Made by a program: the position numbers and the translations under genes. Positions 32,992 through 41,959 of a stretch of 64,000 nucleotides of DNA are shown in pieces. The notes under the pieces are model-generated. The model was not told where the DNA came from. It did not search any database and worked only from the letters and a program-made list of their open reading frames with translations. The stretch is from Amycolatopsis coloradensis. GTDB taxonomy: Bacteria; Actinomycetota; Actinomycetes; Mycobacteriales; Pseudonocardiaceae. Location of the stretch: assembly GCF_001953865.1 (NCBI RefSeq), contig NZ_MQUQ01000022.1, positions 1 to 64,000 on the forward strand. Reading direction: 5' to 3'. Numbering within the stretch: position 1 is the stretch's first letter; each line of letters starts with the position of its first letter.

Positions 32992-33543
32992 GTGCTCAGA
33001 ACCGCCCCGGCGTCCTTTGTGGACAAAGCGGCGCCCGGCGGTGCGCGGACCGGCAAGCGGCGTGAGCTGCTTCGGTTCGCCACCGTCGGCCTCGCCGCGT
33101 TCGTCCTCACCCTCGGGACCAACTACGGGCTCAAACTCACCGTCCTGCAAGCCAAACCGGTCACGGCGCTGGCGATCGCGACCGTCGTGGCGACGGCTTT
33201 CGCGTACCTGCTTTCCCGGCGCTGGGCGTTCCACACCCGCGGCGGCAGGCGCCGTCTCCACGAAGCGGCGTTGTTCTTCACCGTCAACGCGATCGCCGTG
33301 ACGATCAACCTGTGCCCGCCGCTGATCTCGCGTTACGTCCTGCGTCTCGAGGTCCCCGAGGTCAGCTTTCCGGCACAGGAGATCGCCGACTTCGTCAGCG
33401 GGATGCTGCTCGGCACCGCGGCGGGTTCGGCGTTCCGCTGGTGGGGCTACCGCCGCTGGGTGTTCCCGGTGGCAGGCGCCCGTCAGACGTCGGCGGGCCG
33501 CAGCCGTGCCGCCCGCAGCGCCAGTTCGATCCGCAGCCGCTGA
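32992..33543 (+). CDS. GtrA-like membrane protein
   Basis: A 183-residue protein with four predicted membrane helices in the GtrA/DPMS pattern (LLRFATVGLAAFVLTLGTNY; FAYLLSRRWAFHT; LFFTVNAIAVTINL; FVSGMLLGTAAGSAFRWWGY). Family members flip or help process polyprenyl-phosphate-linked sugars in cell-envelope glycosylation. The GTG at 32992 is the only reasonable in-frame start after the lipase stop. The final 61 bases overlap the convergent PucR gene. Confidence 0.8.
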   Translation: MLRTAPASFVDKAAPGGARTGKRRELLRFATVGLAAFVLTLGTNYGLKLTVLQAKPVTALAIATVVATAFAYLLSRRWAFHTRGGRRRLHEAALFFTVNAIAVTINLCPPLISRYVLRLEVPEVSFPAQEIADFVSGMLLGTAAGSAFRWWGYRRWVFPVAGARQTSAGRSRAARSASSIRSR

Positions 33544-34679
33544 TCCGGATCCTCCAGCTGCTCGCCGAACAACTCCGCGAGCCGCCGCAGGCGGGCCCGC
33601 ACCGTCTGCGGATGCACGGCGAGCTGCCGCGCGATCTCGGGCGCGCTCCCCCTCGTCTGCACCTGCGTGAGCAGAGTCGCCGCCAGTTCGTCGTGCTGTC
33701 GCGGCGCCAGCCCCGACAAGGGTTCCAGCGCCTCCCCGGCCAGCCGGTCCAGCAGGAATTCGTCCGCGAGCAACAGCAACGTGGTGATGTGCTCCTCGCA
33801 CCACAGCACCGGGCCGACCGTGGTGATCATCCCCCGCCGTGCCAGCTCGGACGCGCGGCGAGCGATCCGGAACGACTCGGCGGCCTGTGCCACCGGGACG
33901 GACACCCCGACCGTCGCCGACCAGCCGGAAGGCAGTTCCCGCAGGCCGCCGAGGTCGGTTTCGGGGCAGGCCACCAGCACACCTGGCGCGTCGGAGACCA
34001 GATCCACCGGCACCGCCGAGGGCAACAGGCCCGCCGGGAAAGCGGGCGCCCCGGGCGCCGAGCCGAAGACGACAGCGGTGATCCGCCGCGGGATCCGCCA
34101 GCCGATCGCGACGGCGAGCGCGCCGGCGTCGGCCTGGGAGTACCCCGTGCCACCGGTCAGCAGGCGGAACAACCTGGCCCGCTGCGCCGCGGGCCCGGTG
34201 GCCTCGGCCTGTGCCGCGTTGTAGCCCTCGCTCAACGCCATCGTCACCTCGACGACGTCGCCGAACAGGCATTCCGCCGCGCCGTAGAGGACGTCACCCG
34301 ACAGCTGGAGCTGGCGGCCGGCGGCGGCGATCGAACGCCACAGCACCCGGCTCGAGACCCGGAACGCCGCCTGCGCGGCCTCACGGCTGAGTCCTTGGTG
34401 GAACGCGATCCGGCCCTGCGCGCGGAAGTCCGCCAGCAGGTCGTTCTGCAACAGTTCGGGGACGCCGACCCTGTCGATGGCGCGTTCGATGCCGCGCCTG
34501 GTCAGCTCGACGGCCGCGGCACGGGCGTCACTGTCACTGAACACTTCGGCGCATTCGCCGATTTCGGACACCACGCCTTCGACGCAGTGCCGGGCGATCG
34601 CCGGGATCCGCGGCCGGACGGCGTCACCGAGCTCCCTCGGCAGGCGTGCCCACAGCGAACCAACGGGCTGCCAGCTCAC
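33483..34679 (-). CDS. PucR/CdaR-family regulator, paralogue 1
   Basis: A 398-residue regulator. The N-terminal helical domain (about 1-160; LWARLPRELGDAVRPRIPA, RSIAAAGRQLQLSG) resembles the RsbRD_N-type domain often found in this family. A degenerate GGDEF-like middle part follows. The C-terminal HTH_30 reads GSAPEIARQLAVHPQTVRAR. The GTG at 34679 gives a protein of the same length as its paralogues and follows a GGGGG run; starts at 34748 or 34913 would add unrelated residues. It diverges from paralogue 2 at 34996. Target genes are unknown. Confidence 0.8.
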   Translation of the reverse strand: MSWQPVGSLWARLPRELGDAVRPRIPAIARHCVEGVVSEIGECAEVFSDSDARAAAVELTRRGIERAIDRVGVPELLQNDLLADFRAQGRIAFHQGLSREAAQAAFRVSSRVLWRSIAAAGRQLQLSGDVLYGAAECLFGDVVEVTMALSEGYNAAQAEATGPAAQRARLFRLLTGGTGYSQADAGALAVAIGWRIPRRITAVVFGSAPGAPAFPAGLLPSAVPVDLVSDAPGVLVACPETDLGGLRELPSGWSATVGVSVPVAQAAESFRIARRASELARRGMITTVGPVLWCEEHITTLLLLADEFLLDRLAGEALEPLSGLAPRQHDELAATLLTQVQTRGSAPEIARQLAVHPQTVRARLRRLAELFGEQLEDPDQRLRIELALRAARLRPADV

Positions 34680-34995
34680 GTGTGGGATCCCCCGATGTGA
34701 AGTAGGCCGACGATTACGGGCACCAATTCCCTTTCGTCCGCGCGCCATCGACGCACTCGAATGCACGGAGCGTAGAACCGGCGCCACATCCGTGTCAAAA
34801 GCCGCCACACCGAAACGCCCGTCCGTGTCACCGGCACGGAGCATCGCGACTTTCCGTCGCCAATTCAACGTCACATTCGTGGTACACGCCGTCGGCCGAT
34901 CCAGTAGAAACACTCCCGGCGCCCGATCCGACGCGGTTGCGCAAAGGGATTCACGTTTCCCGTCCCGGTTCGAGAAAAATCAAAGGGTGGTCTTC

Positions 34996-36207
34996 GTGGT
35001 CGAGTACCGCAGTTTCCGCATGCTGGCGACGTTGCCGCGTTCGCTCGGCGAAGAACTGCGTCCGCATACCGGCCACGCCGCGGCGGCCATGATCAGGCAG
35101 GTGCAGCGATCGGTCGCCGCGTACTCGCTGCCGTTGCGCGGCGTCTTCGGCCGCGCCCTCGTCGTCTCCTGCGAACGGGCGGTGCGCCACTACGTCGACT
35201 GCATCGGCGATCCGGACGTGTCCCACGCGCGCTGGATCGACTTCTACCGCCTGCGCGGGCGGACCGAGTTCACCGAGGGACGCAACCTGGAACCGTTGCA
35301 CGACAGCGTGACGATCGGCGCGCGGACGGCATGGCGCTCGATGCGGCCCATCGTGCGCGGCCTCGGCGTCGGACCCGGCATCGTCGCGCTCGCCGCGGAA
35401 TCGGTCTTCGTCTACGTCGACGAACTGTGCGCCACGACGATCGAGGGATACCAGGAGGCGGAGGCCAGAGCGGCGGGCGCGATCCCGCTGCGGCGCCGTC
35501 GCCTGCTCGAACTGATCTCACAGGCTCCGGAGGGGTCCGCGTGCAGCATCGCGAGCCTGGCCGACGGCGCCGGATGGCGGGTTCCGGGGGCCGCGGCCAT
35601 GGTCGCGCTTCAGCGCGCCCCTGGCGCGCCCGAGTTCCCCGCCCATCTCTTGGACGACACCGTGCTGCTCGATCTCGACACGGCCGAGCCGTATCTGCTC
35701 ACCGCGGACCCCGACGCCGATCTCGCGCCGTTGAAGGACGCGCTGGACGGCTGGCGCGCGGCGGTCTCCCCCGTCGTGCCACTCGCCGACGCCCCGGCCG
35801 CACTCCGCACCGCCCGCCGTGCGTTACTGCTGACCAGCGAAGACGCGCCCGGCCCCGTCATCTGGTGCCGGGATCACCTCGCCACGCTGTGGCTGCTCGC
35901 CGAGGACTTCCTCGGCGCCGAGCTGGCGAAGCAGAGCCTCGACCCGTTCAGTTCGCTGGGCGGGAAGCAACAGGAGCGGCTCAGCGAAACCCTGCTGGCG
36001 TGGCTGGAATCCCGCGGCGGGGCACCGGAGATCGCACAACGGCTGGGAGTGCATCCCCAGACCGTGCGGAACCGCCTGCGGCAGCTGGAAGAACTGTTCG
36101 GTGACCGCCTCAAGGACGCCGACGACCGGCTGGACATGCACCTCGCGTTGCGCGCCCAGCGGCTCATGCGGGCCCACCACCGCGACGACGGGACATCAGG
36201 GAACTGA
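34996..36207 (+). CDS. PucR/CdaR-family regulator, paralogue 2
   Basis: A 403-residue regulator of the same build: N-terminal helical domain (LPRSLGEELRPHTGHAAAAM, FTEGRNLEPLHDS), middle region with WCRDHLATLWLLAEDF, and C-terminal HTH (GAPEIAQRLGVHPQTVRNRL). GTG at 34996 is chosen because AAAGGG ends eight bases upstream; a GTG at 34987 is possible. It diverges from paralogue 1 and precedes the alpha/beta hydrolase by about 340 bases, so control of that hydrolase is plausible but unproven. Confidence 0.82.
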   Translation: MVEYRSFRMLATLPRSLGEELRPHTGHAAAAMIRQVQRSVAAYSLPLRGVFGRALVVSCERAVRHYVDCIGDPDVSHARWIDFYRLRGRTEFTEGRNLEPLHDSVTIGARTAWRSMRPIVRGLGVGPGIVALAAESVFVYVDELCATTIEGYQEAEARAAGAIPLRRRRLLELISQAPEGSACSIASLADGAGWRVPGAAAMVALQRAPGAPEFPAHLLDDTVLLDLDTAEPYLLTADPDADLAPLKDALDGWRAAVSPVVPLADAPAALRTARRALLLTSEDAPGPVIWCRDHLATLWLLAEDFLGAELAKQSLDPFSSLGGKQQERLSETLLAWLESRGGAPEIAQRLGVHPQTVRNRLRQLEELFGDRLKDADDRLDMHLALRAQRLMRAHHRDDGTSGN

Positions 36208-36319
36208 CGCGCCGCACCCGTCGTTCCGGCGGCCGCACGGTGGGCAGCACCCAGCGCAAGCCGCGGCGGGCACGCTCCGCCCTCGGCTGATCGACGTGGA
36301 AGTCCGCCCGGCAGGCCAT
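36164..36319 (-). CDS. Candidate small Arg-rich protein (51 aa)
   Basis: An ORF of 51 codons with ATG at 36319 preceded by GGGGAG seven bases upstream. It encodes MACRADFHVDQPRAERARRG followed by more Arg-rich sequence. It is antisense to the last 44 bases of paralogue 2. No domain is recognised. Start signal and composition are suggestive, but it could be a chance frame in high-GC DNA. Confidence 0.25.
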   Translation of the reverse strand: MACRADFHVDQPRAERARRGLRWVLPTVRPPERRVRRVSSLMSRRRGGGPA

Positions 36320-36548
36320 CGCATTTCTCCCCGTGGTGACGGGTGTTTACCGACGCTTTCCTGAATACCGGGACGGCGGGGAAAAGTCGATGCGAAACCG
36401 CCTCGCCCTCACGGTTTTAGCATCCCGATCGGGGTCCGCCCCGGAATTCTTGTCACCCGGGTCGCCATTACCGGACGTGTCCGGCGACACGCTGACAGAG
36501 CAAGCGTTCTACCCGTTATTTTGACGCCTGACAACGGAAAGGCGGGAC
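36320..36548. other. Intergenic region before the alpha/beta hydrolase
   Basis: Together with the candidate ORF this forms a 341-base gap. It is AT-richer than its surroundings. An ATG at 36390 with GGGGAAAAG upstream opens 44 codons without recognisable similarity and is not called as a gene. No clear promoter or hairpin was identified. Confidence 0.35.
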
Positions 36549-37547
36549 ATGGTCCTCCAAACGCGCACACTGACCCTGCACGGGCAGGAAATCCGGTTGC
36601 GGGAACACCTTCCGTCCACAAAGGACGCCACAGGCGAGCCGCTCGTGCTGCTGCACGGGATCTCCGGCAGCGGCGAGACCTGGGTACCGTTGCTCGACCA
36701 CTTCGAGCGGACCGGGTTCGACCGCCGCGTTCTCGTCCCTGACCTTCCCGGGCACGGCGATTCGGGCTCGCCGCGGGCCGACTACGGCCTCGGCGCGATG
36801 GCCAGCGTGGTCCGTGACGTCCTCGCGCTCACCGGGAACCGGCACGCGACCGTCGCCGGGCACTCCCTCGGCGGCGGGATCGCGATGCAGTTCGCGTACC
36901 AGTTCCCGGAGATGTGTGCCCGGCTGATCCTCGTGGGCAGCGCGGGACTCGGGCCGCAGGTGACCCCCGTCCTGCGGGCGACGGCGCTGCCAGGGGCCAA
37001 CGCGACGCTCTGGGCCGTGGTCAACCCGGCCACCGTCGCGATCGCCCGCGGCATCGCCGCCGCCTGCCGCGGTCTCGGCGGAAAGCTCTCGCCCGAGACG
37101 CGTGAGCTGACACGGCATCTGTCGTCGCTCGCCGACCCCGGGCGGCGGCGGGCGTTCCTGTTCATCGCGCGCAGCCTGATCGACCTCCGCGGCCAGCGCG
37201 CGAGCGCTGTCGACAAGCTTTACCTCGCCAGGGAGGTGCCGACACTCGTCGTCTGGGGCGCGCACGACCCGCTCATCCCGGTCGACCACGGCCGGAAGAC
37301 CGCCGAACTGCTGCCGGACAGCCGCTTGACGGTGTTCGAAAATGCGAAACACTTTCCACATGTGGCCGATCCGGCCCGGTTCGGCGGCGAGATCGAACGC
37401 TTCCTCGCCGAGACCGCGCCCGCCCGGCTGAGCCTGGACGAGGTCGTCGCGGTCCTCGTTCGAGCGAGCGAGGCCGCGGACCGGCCGGAGGCGCCTCGAA
37501 AGGCCCCGGAAAAGTTGTCACCCGGACCCCATCTCAGGCGTGCCTAA
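36549..37547 (+). CDS. Alpha/beta-fold hydrolase
   Basis: A 332-residue alpha/beta hydrolase without signal peptide. Motifs are the oxyanion segment LLHGISGSGETW, the nucleophile elbow AGHSLGGG, the acid in WGAHDPLIPVD and the His in AKHFPHVADP. The last ~50 residues (ending GPHLRRA) form a variable Pro/Arg-rich tail. Sequence type is close to epoxide-hydrolase/haloperoxidase-like esterases; the substrate is unknown. It is enclosed by PucR-type regulators on both sides, which makes control by one of them likely. Confidence 0.85.
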   Translation: MVLQTRTLTLHGQEIRLREHLPSTKDATGEPLVLLHGISGSGETWVPLLDHFERTGFDRRVLVPDLPGHGDSGSPRADYGLGAMASVVRDVLALTGNRHATVAGHSLGGGIAMQFAYQFPEMCARLILVGSAGLGPQVTPVLRATALPGANATLWAVVNPATVAIARGIAAACRGLGGKLSPETRELTRHLSSLADPGRRRAFLFIARSLIDLRGQRASAVDKLYLAREVPTLVVWGAHDPLIPVDHGRKTAELLPDSRLTVFENAKHFPHVADPARFGGEIERFLAETAPARLSLDEVVAVLVRASEAADRPEAPRKAPEKLSPGPHLRRA

Positions 37548-37724
37548 ATGTCACTTGCCGCCGGATCGGACCACCCGTTCGGGTGTAGTCCATCCAGGTG
37601 GCCGATCAAGGCCCCGCCAGCCGTTGACAGTCCTCTCGGCCGGATTTTATGTTGCGTGAGCCACAAAATCTGGATCGGCTTCACCGTTGAAGAGGCTGAT
37701 TTTGTTGCTAACAAGGATAAAAAC

Positions 37725-39077
37725 ATGACCGACTTGGATACCGGGTTCTCGCGGCACGATCTGCGGACCGCACGGCCTGACCCCGACGTGCGTCATCCCG
37801 CCACCCCGCACCGCCAGCCACCGGGTCCGGTCCAGCGACCGCGCGCCTTCACGCCGGCACCGAGAACCCCAGTGGAGAACCGACCCGTGCGCAGCACCGG
37901 CGCGAATGGACTGTGGGCGTCACTGCCCCGGGAGCTGGGCGAAAGGTTCCGGCCCCGGGCCGACCCGTTGGCGCGAGCCATCCTTCAGGAGGTGCAACGA
38001 GCTGTCCCCGCGTACGCGCAGCCCTTGGAAGGCGCGTTCGGGCAGATCATCACGCAGGGTATCCGACAGGCCATCCTGCATTGCCTCGATACCATCGGTC
38101 AGGGGACGGCTCCCCTCGACAAATGGACCGCGGTCTTCCGCAATCTCGGGAAGGTCGAGTTCAGTGAGGGGCGCAGTCTCGACTGCTTGCAGACGGCCTA
38201 CCGCGTCGGCGGTCGCGTCGCTTGGCGGCACGTCTCGGAATTCGGGCAGGCGATCGGAGCGGACGCCGATCTCCTGTGCACCGCGGCCGAGGCGATCTTC
38301 GCCTACGTGGACGAGATTTCCGCGTTGTCCATCGAGGGCTACACGGCCGCGCAGGAACGGGCCGCGGGCACCAGAGCGAGACGCAGGCGCAGACTGCTCG
38401 AACTGATGCTTTCCGATCCGCCGCCCTCACCGCAGTCGATCGCGTCCCACGCCGCCAACGCCCAGTGGGCGCTGCCCGCCGAGGTCACGGTCGTCGCGCT
38501 GGAACGACGGCTCGGCCCGCTGGACCCCGACAGCGCCGACCTGGACTCCGACGTCCTGGTCGACTTCGAGGGGCCCAAACCCTGCCTGGTCACCGGCGAC
38601 CCCGACAAGCACCTGAAGGACCTCGCCGAACGGCTTCCCGGCTGGCGGGCGGTGATCGGCCCGGCCGTGCGGCTCACCGAAGCGCCGCGCTCCCTGCTGT
38701 GGGCCCGCCGCACACTGCGGCTCGTCCAGCGCGGGGTGCTGCCGGACAATCCGGTCACGAGGTACAGCGACCACCTGTCCACCCTGTGGTTGCTCGCCGA
38801 CGAGTTCCTGGTCCGCGAACTGTGCACACGCAGCCTCGCCCCGTTCAACGACCTCACCCCCAAGCAGCGGACGCGGCTCGGGGAGACGTTGCTGATCTGG
38901 TTGCAGTCGCGGGGCAGCGCTCCGGAGATCGCGAAGAAACTCAAGGTCCACCCCCAGACCGTCCGGTACCGCATGCACCAGCTCATCGATCTCTTCGGCG
39001 ACCGGTTGAACAACGCCGACGACCGGCTCGACATGGAGATCGCCCTGCGCGCGGAGGCCTTGCTCGCCGAGGACTGA
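37725..39077 (+). CDS. PucR/CdaR-family regulator, paralogue 3
   Basis: A 450-residue paralogue with a Pro/Arg-rich disordered N-terminal extension of about 60 residues before the common core (GLWASLPRELGERFRPRADP). The core continues with EGRSLDCLQTAYRVGGRVAW and IFAYVDEISALSIEGY, then the C-terminal HTH (GSAPEIAKKLKVHPQTVRYR). ATG at 37725 has AAGGA eight bases upstream in an AT-rich leader; an upstream in-frame ATG at 37548 would add 59 residues. Paralogue 4 follows 32 bases downstream, suggesting joint transcription. Confidence 0.82.
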   Translation: MTDLDTGFSRHDLRTARPDPDVRHPATPHRQPPGPVQRPRAFTPAPRTPVENRPVRSTGANGLWASLPRELGERFRPRADPLARAILQEVQRAVPAYAQPLEGAFGQIITQGIRQAILHCLDTIGQGTAPLDKWTAVFRNLGKVEFSEGRSLDCLQTAYRVGGRVAWRHVSEFGQAIGADADLLCTAAEAIFAYVDEISALSIEGYTAAQERAAGTRARRRRRLLELMLSDPPPSPQSIASHAANAQWALPAEVTVVALERRLGPLDPDSADLDSDVLVDFEGPKPCLVTGDPDKHLKDLAERLPGWRAVIGPAVRLTEAPRSLLWARRTLRLVQRGVLPDNPVTRYSDHLSTLWLLADEFLVRELCTRSLAPFNDLTPKQRTRLGETLLIWLQSRGSAPEIAKKLKVHPQTVRYRMHQLIDLFGDRLNNADDRLDMEIALRAEALLAED

Positions 39078-39109
39078 TCAGCGTTTCCCACTCACAACGA
39101 GGTGACGAG

Positions 39110-40354
39110 GTGACCCGACCGCAGGATGGCCGCAGCGGGGTCGAAGCGACGTACGGCCCGCTCCTCACGCCCGCTCGACCGGGCGGGACGAGCGGGCGCC
39201 CCGTCCAGCTCTGGGCGCTGCTGCCGAGAGAGCTGGCGACCGTGTTCCGGCCGGTGCTGGCCGACGTGGCCGGGGAGGTGGTCCGCGAGATCCAGCGGAC
39301 CATCCCCGACTACGCGCGGCCACTGGACGGCGCGTTCGGGAAGTCGCTCAAAACCGGCGTCCAGATGGCGTTCCTGCAATTCCTGGAGCGGATCGGGAAC
39401 CCGGAGGCGCCTTCGGAAGACCGCCGGAACGTATTCCTGAGCCTGGGTGTCCAGGAGTTCCACCAGGGCCGCAACGTCGACGTCCTTCAGGCCGCGTACC
39501 GCGTCGGGGCCAGGGTGACCTGGCGCCGGGTGGCCGACGCCGGCCGACGCGCGGGCGTACCTTCGGCGACGCTGTGCCTGCTCGCGGAAGCCATCTTCGC
39601 CTACATCGACGAGCTGTCGGCGCTGTCGGTCGAGGGCCACGCGGAGGCGCGGGAAAAGGCCGCGGGCGCGCTGGAACGCCGTCGGCACCGGCTCATGGAA
39701 CTCCTGCTCGCCGACCCGCCATCCCCACCCGAACTGGTCAAGAACGCCGCCGATCTCGCCCGATGGCAGTTGCCGGACCTCTTGGTGGCCGTCGCACTCG
39801 ACCAGCCGTCGGACGAAGTTCCAGCGGCTGCTTCGAACGCGCTGGCCGACTTCGAGAGCACCTCCCCTTGTCTGCTGCTGCCCGCTCCGGAACCGGACAA
39901 GCGAGAACAATTCGCCGAAGACCTGGCAGGCTGGCGGGCCGCGATCGGCCCCGCCGTCCCACCCGCCTTCGCGGCCCGTTCCCTGCGGGCCGCGCGAGAG
40001 GCCCTGCGACTCGTCGAGTCCGGCGGACTCGCCGACGAACCCGTGACATGGTGCGTCGACCATCTTTCGCGCCTCTGGCTGCTCAAGGAACCCTTCTTGG
40101 CCACCGAGCTGGTCCGGGAACGCCTCGGGCCGCTGGCCGCGCTGACCGGGAAGCAGCATTCGAGGCTGGCCGGGACCCTGCTGGCGTGGCTGGAGACGTG
40201 TGGGAACGTCCGCGAGGTGGCGGAACGCCTCGCGGTGCACCCGCAGACGGTGCGGTCCCGCGCTCAGGAACTGGAGGCGCTGTTCTCGGACGGACTCCGG
40301 GATCCCGAGCGGCGGTTCGAGATGATCCTGGCTTTGCGGGCCGCCCCCTCTTGA
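39110..40354 (+). CDS. PucR/CdaR-family regulator, paralogue 4
   Basis: A 414-residue regulator most like paralogue 3: LWALLPRELATVFRPVLADV, FHQGRNVDVLQAAYRVGARV, IFAYIDELSALSVEGHAEAR and HTH GNVREVAERLAVHPQTVRSR. The GTG start at 39110 follows GAGG by eight bases. The pair 3-4 looks like a recent duplication that kept the whole domain plan. DNA targets and ligands are unknown. Confidence 0.82.
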   Translation: MTRPQDGRSGVEATYGPLLTPARPGGTSGRPVQLWALLPRELATVFRPVLADVAGEVVREIQRTIPDYARPLDGAFGKSLKTGVQMAFLQFLERIGNPEAPSEDRRNVFLSLGVQEFHQGRNVDVLQAAYRVGARVTWRRVADAGRRAGVPSATLCLLAEAIFAYIDELSALSVEGHAEAREKAAGALERRRHRLMELLLADPPSPPELVKNAADLARWQLPDLLVAVALDQPSDEVPAAASNALADFESTSPCLLLPAPEPDKREQFAEDLAGWRAAIGPAVPPAFAARSLRAAREALRLVESGGLADEPVTWCVDHLSRLWLLKEPFLATELVRERLGPLAALTGKQHSRLAGTLLAWLETCGNVREVAERLAVHPQTVRSRAQELEALFSDGLRDPERRFEMILALRAAPS

Positions 40355-40404
40355 GGACCGCTTTCGTGCGTGGGCTTCCCTCGGCTCAGCCGCCGGGGGG
40401 TTGG

Positions 40405-40426
40405 CGCAAGTAGGCGACTACTTGCG
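40405..40426. repeat. CGCAAGTAG palindrome, copy 1
   Basis: Perfect 9-bp inverted repeat CGCAAGTAG-GCGA-CTACTTGCG. A second copy is at 40762-40781, and a half copy (GCCGACTACTTGCG) is at 8098-8111 before the SRPBCC promoter. Confidence 0.8.
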
Positions 40427-40461
40427 TGAGCCGGGGCCGGTCACCCGAGCACGCCAGGTTT

Positions 40462-40584
40462 CCCCAATGTCGCATTGGGGTCGCTCAGTGCCTCCAATGT
40501 GGCATTGGGGACACTCGGCTCAGGGCTGGGAGTGTCTTGGGGAACAAGGCACAACGGCGCCGCGTGAAGGTCCCCTTCACGCGG
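40462..40584. repeat. Run of three short palindromes
   Basis: Two related hairpins, CCCCAATG-TCG-CATTGGGG (40462-40480) and a near copy at 40492-40510, are followed by an 11-bp stem CCGCGTGAAGG/CCTTCACGCGG (40560-40584). They lie in the gene-free stretch 40355-40788 downstream of both the PucR pair and the mce operon. They may terminate transcription from both sides. Confidence 0.7.
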
Positions 40585-40702
40585 CTCAGCCGCGGAAACT
40601 CGACCTTCACACCTTCGCCAGCCTGACGTCCTGAAGGGACCCTTTGAGACGTTGAGCATCTAAAGGTGGCCTTCAGAACGCTTAGCGAGCGGCCCAAGCG
40701 GC

Positions 40703-40781
40703 GAAGGCCTCCTTCCCTACCTTGAGAGCAGGAAGGAGGCCTTCACGGAACGACAGCACCAGCAAGTAGGCGACTACTTGC
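40703..40781. repeat. GAAGGCCTCCTTCC hairpin and CGCAAGTAG palindrome, copy 2
   Basis: A 14-bp inverted repeat GAAGGCCTCCTTCC (40703-40716 with 40731-40744, 14-base loop) is followed by GCAAGTAG-GCGA-CTACTTGC (40762-40781). The first is a variant of the long palindrome at 54948-55012. The second ends seven bases before the mce operon's last stop codon. Confidence 0.8.
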
Positions 40782-40788
40782 GGAAGCG

Positions 40789-41439
40789 CTAAGCGGCGGC
40801 CAGGGTGGTCACCCGCCACCGTCCCTCGGCCCGCTCCGCGGTCACGCTCAGCTGGGCCGCACCGGTGCTCCGCTGCCCGTCCCCTCGCACCCCGGTCTGG
40901 TCAAGGAACACCAGCAGCGACGCCCGATCCCCGTCGAGGATCTTGACACCCGACACCACCGGAGTCGAGGTCACCACCAGCTTCTGTTCCGCGGCCAGGC
41001 TCCGGACCTGCGCGAACAGCTGGTCGTACTGCCCCAGTGCCTGCCCGGTCAGCACCTCTTTCGCGGCCTGTTCGCTCTTGGCGGGATCGTCGTGGCGGTA
41101 GGAGAAGACCGTGCCGAGCGCCTTGCCGACCTGGTCGCTCACCTCGGCGGTCGTGGCGACGTCGGTCAGGGCGGTGTTGTGCGTCAGTACCGCCGTGGCA
41201 TCCCGCGCCTCGATCGCGAACCACCCCGCCAGGCCCGCCATCACCACCGCGACCGCGCCGAACACCAAGAGCGCCCGCCGACGCACAGGCTCGACAGCTT
41301 CGTCGGCAGCCTCTTCAGCGGGCTCCGCGACCTCTTCCTCGGCTTCAGGAGACGGCTCGAGGACACGGACGCTCCCGCCCATTTTCCCGGCCACCTTCAC
41401 ACCGCGCCGTACGGGTTTGACGGCTCGTTTCGTGGTCAT
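40789..41439 (-). CDS. Mce-associated membrane protein 2
   Basis: A 216-residue protein with a charged cytosolic N-terminus (acidic Glu/Ala stretch at about 30-50), one membrane helix (about 55-75) and an extracytoplasmic NTF2-like domain ending GRWRVTTLAAA. This is the Mas (mce-associated) pattern; such proteins stabilise Mce complexes. GGAGG lies five bases before the ATG. It is the last gene of the mce operon. Confidence 0.8.
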   Translation of the reverse strand: MTTKRAVKPVRRGVKVAGKMGGSVRVLEPSPEAEEEVAEPAEEAADEAVEPVRRRALLVFGAVAVVMAGLAGWFAIEARDATAVLTHNTALTDVATTAEVSDQVGKALGTVFSYRHDDPAKSEQAAKEVLTGQALGQYDQLFAQVRSLAAEQKLVVTSTPVVSGVKILDGDRASLLVFLDQTGVRGDGQRSTGAAQLSVTAERAEGRWRVTTLAAA

Positions 41440-41450
41440 TCCGTCCTCCG

Positions 41451-41954
41451 TCAGGGCTTTCCGGTGTCGGTCACCGGCACCTGGCCGAGCGACGTCACGC
41501 GCCACCCGTCCGGCGTCCGGTTCAGGCCGGCGCGGAACCGGTTGTGCTTGGTCACGGCTTCCCCGCCGTCGGGCCGGACCTCGAGTTCGACCGAGGCGAT
41601 CACCTCGGCGGTCCCGCCGCCGCTGTCCACTTCGGTCACCGCGGCATCGACGACCCGGCCGGTGGTGACGGTTTTCGCCTGGCCGATCCGGCCGAGGCCG
41701 CCGTCCCGGTCTCGTGCCAGCTCGTCGTGGAGCGCGCCGCCGGTGAGGTTCAGCCAGTTCTGGTAGCCCTGTTCGGCCTGTCGATAGTCCAAAGTGGTCA
41801 GAGCGGCGACCGCTTGCCTGCCCACCTGCAACGCGTCTTCGCGGACCGTGGCCCGCGCGACGGCGTCGTCTCTCCCGGCGTCCCACCAGGAGTAGCCGAA
41901 CCAGGCCGCCAGGGCCGTGGCCACCGCCGCGAGCAGGGCAGCGATACGAGTCAT
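41451..41954 (-). CDS. Mce-associated membrane protein 1
   Basis: A 167-residue protein with an N-terminal membrane anchor (about 2-22) and a short extracytoplasmic domain of the Mas type (LTTLDYRQAEQGYQNWLNLT; WRVTSLGQVPV). The ATG at 41954 has GGGAAGG eight bases upstream; a GTG at 41963 overlapping the mceF stop is possible. It is probably an accessory subunit of the Mce importer. Confidence 0.8.
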   Translation of the reverse strand: MTRIAALLAAVATALAAWFGYSWWDAGRDDAVARATVREDALQVGRQAVAALTTLDYRQAEQGYQNWLNLTGGALHDELARDRDGGLGRIGQAKTVTTGRVVDAAVTEVDSGGGTAEVIASVELEVRPDGGEAVTKHNRFRAGLNRTPDGWRVTSLGQVPVTDTGKP

Positions 41955-41959
41955 GACCT

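Noticed and set aside
36333..36524. Short plus-strand frame before the alpha/beta hydrolase
   Set aside because: A possible ribosome site exists at 36390, but the 44-residue product has no pattern and weak codon bias; kept only as a note.
40405..40781. Possible CRISPR array
   Set aside because: The repeats are different palindromes with irregular spacing, not identical direct repeats with uniform spacers, and no cas genes are present.
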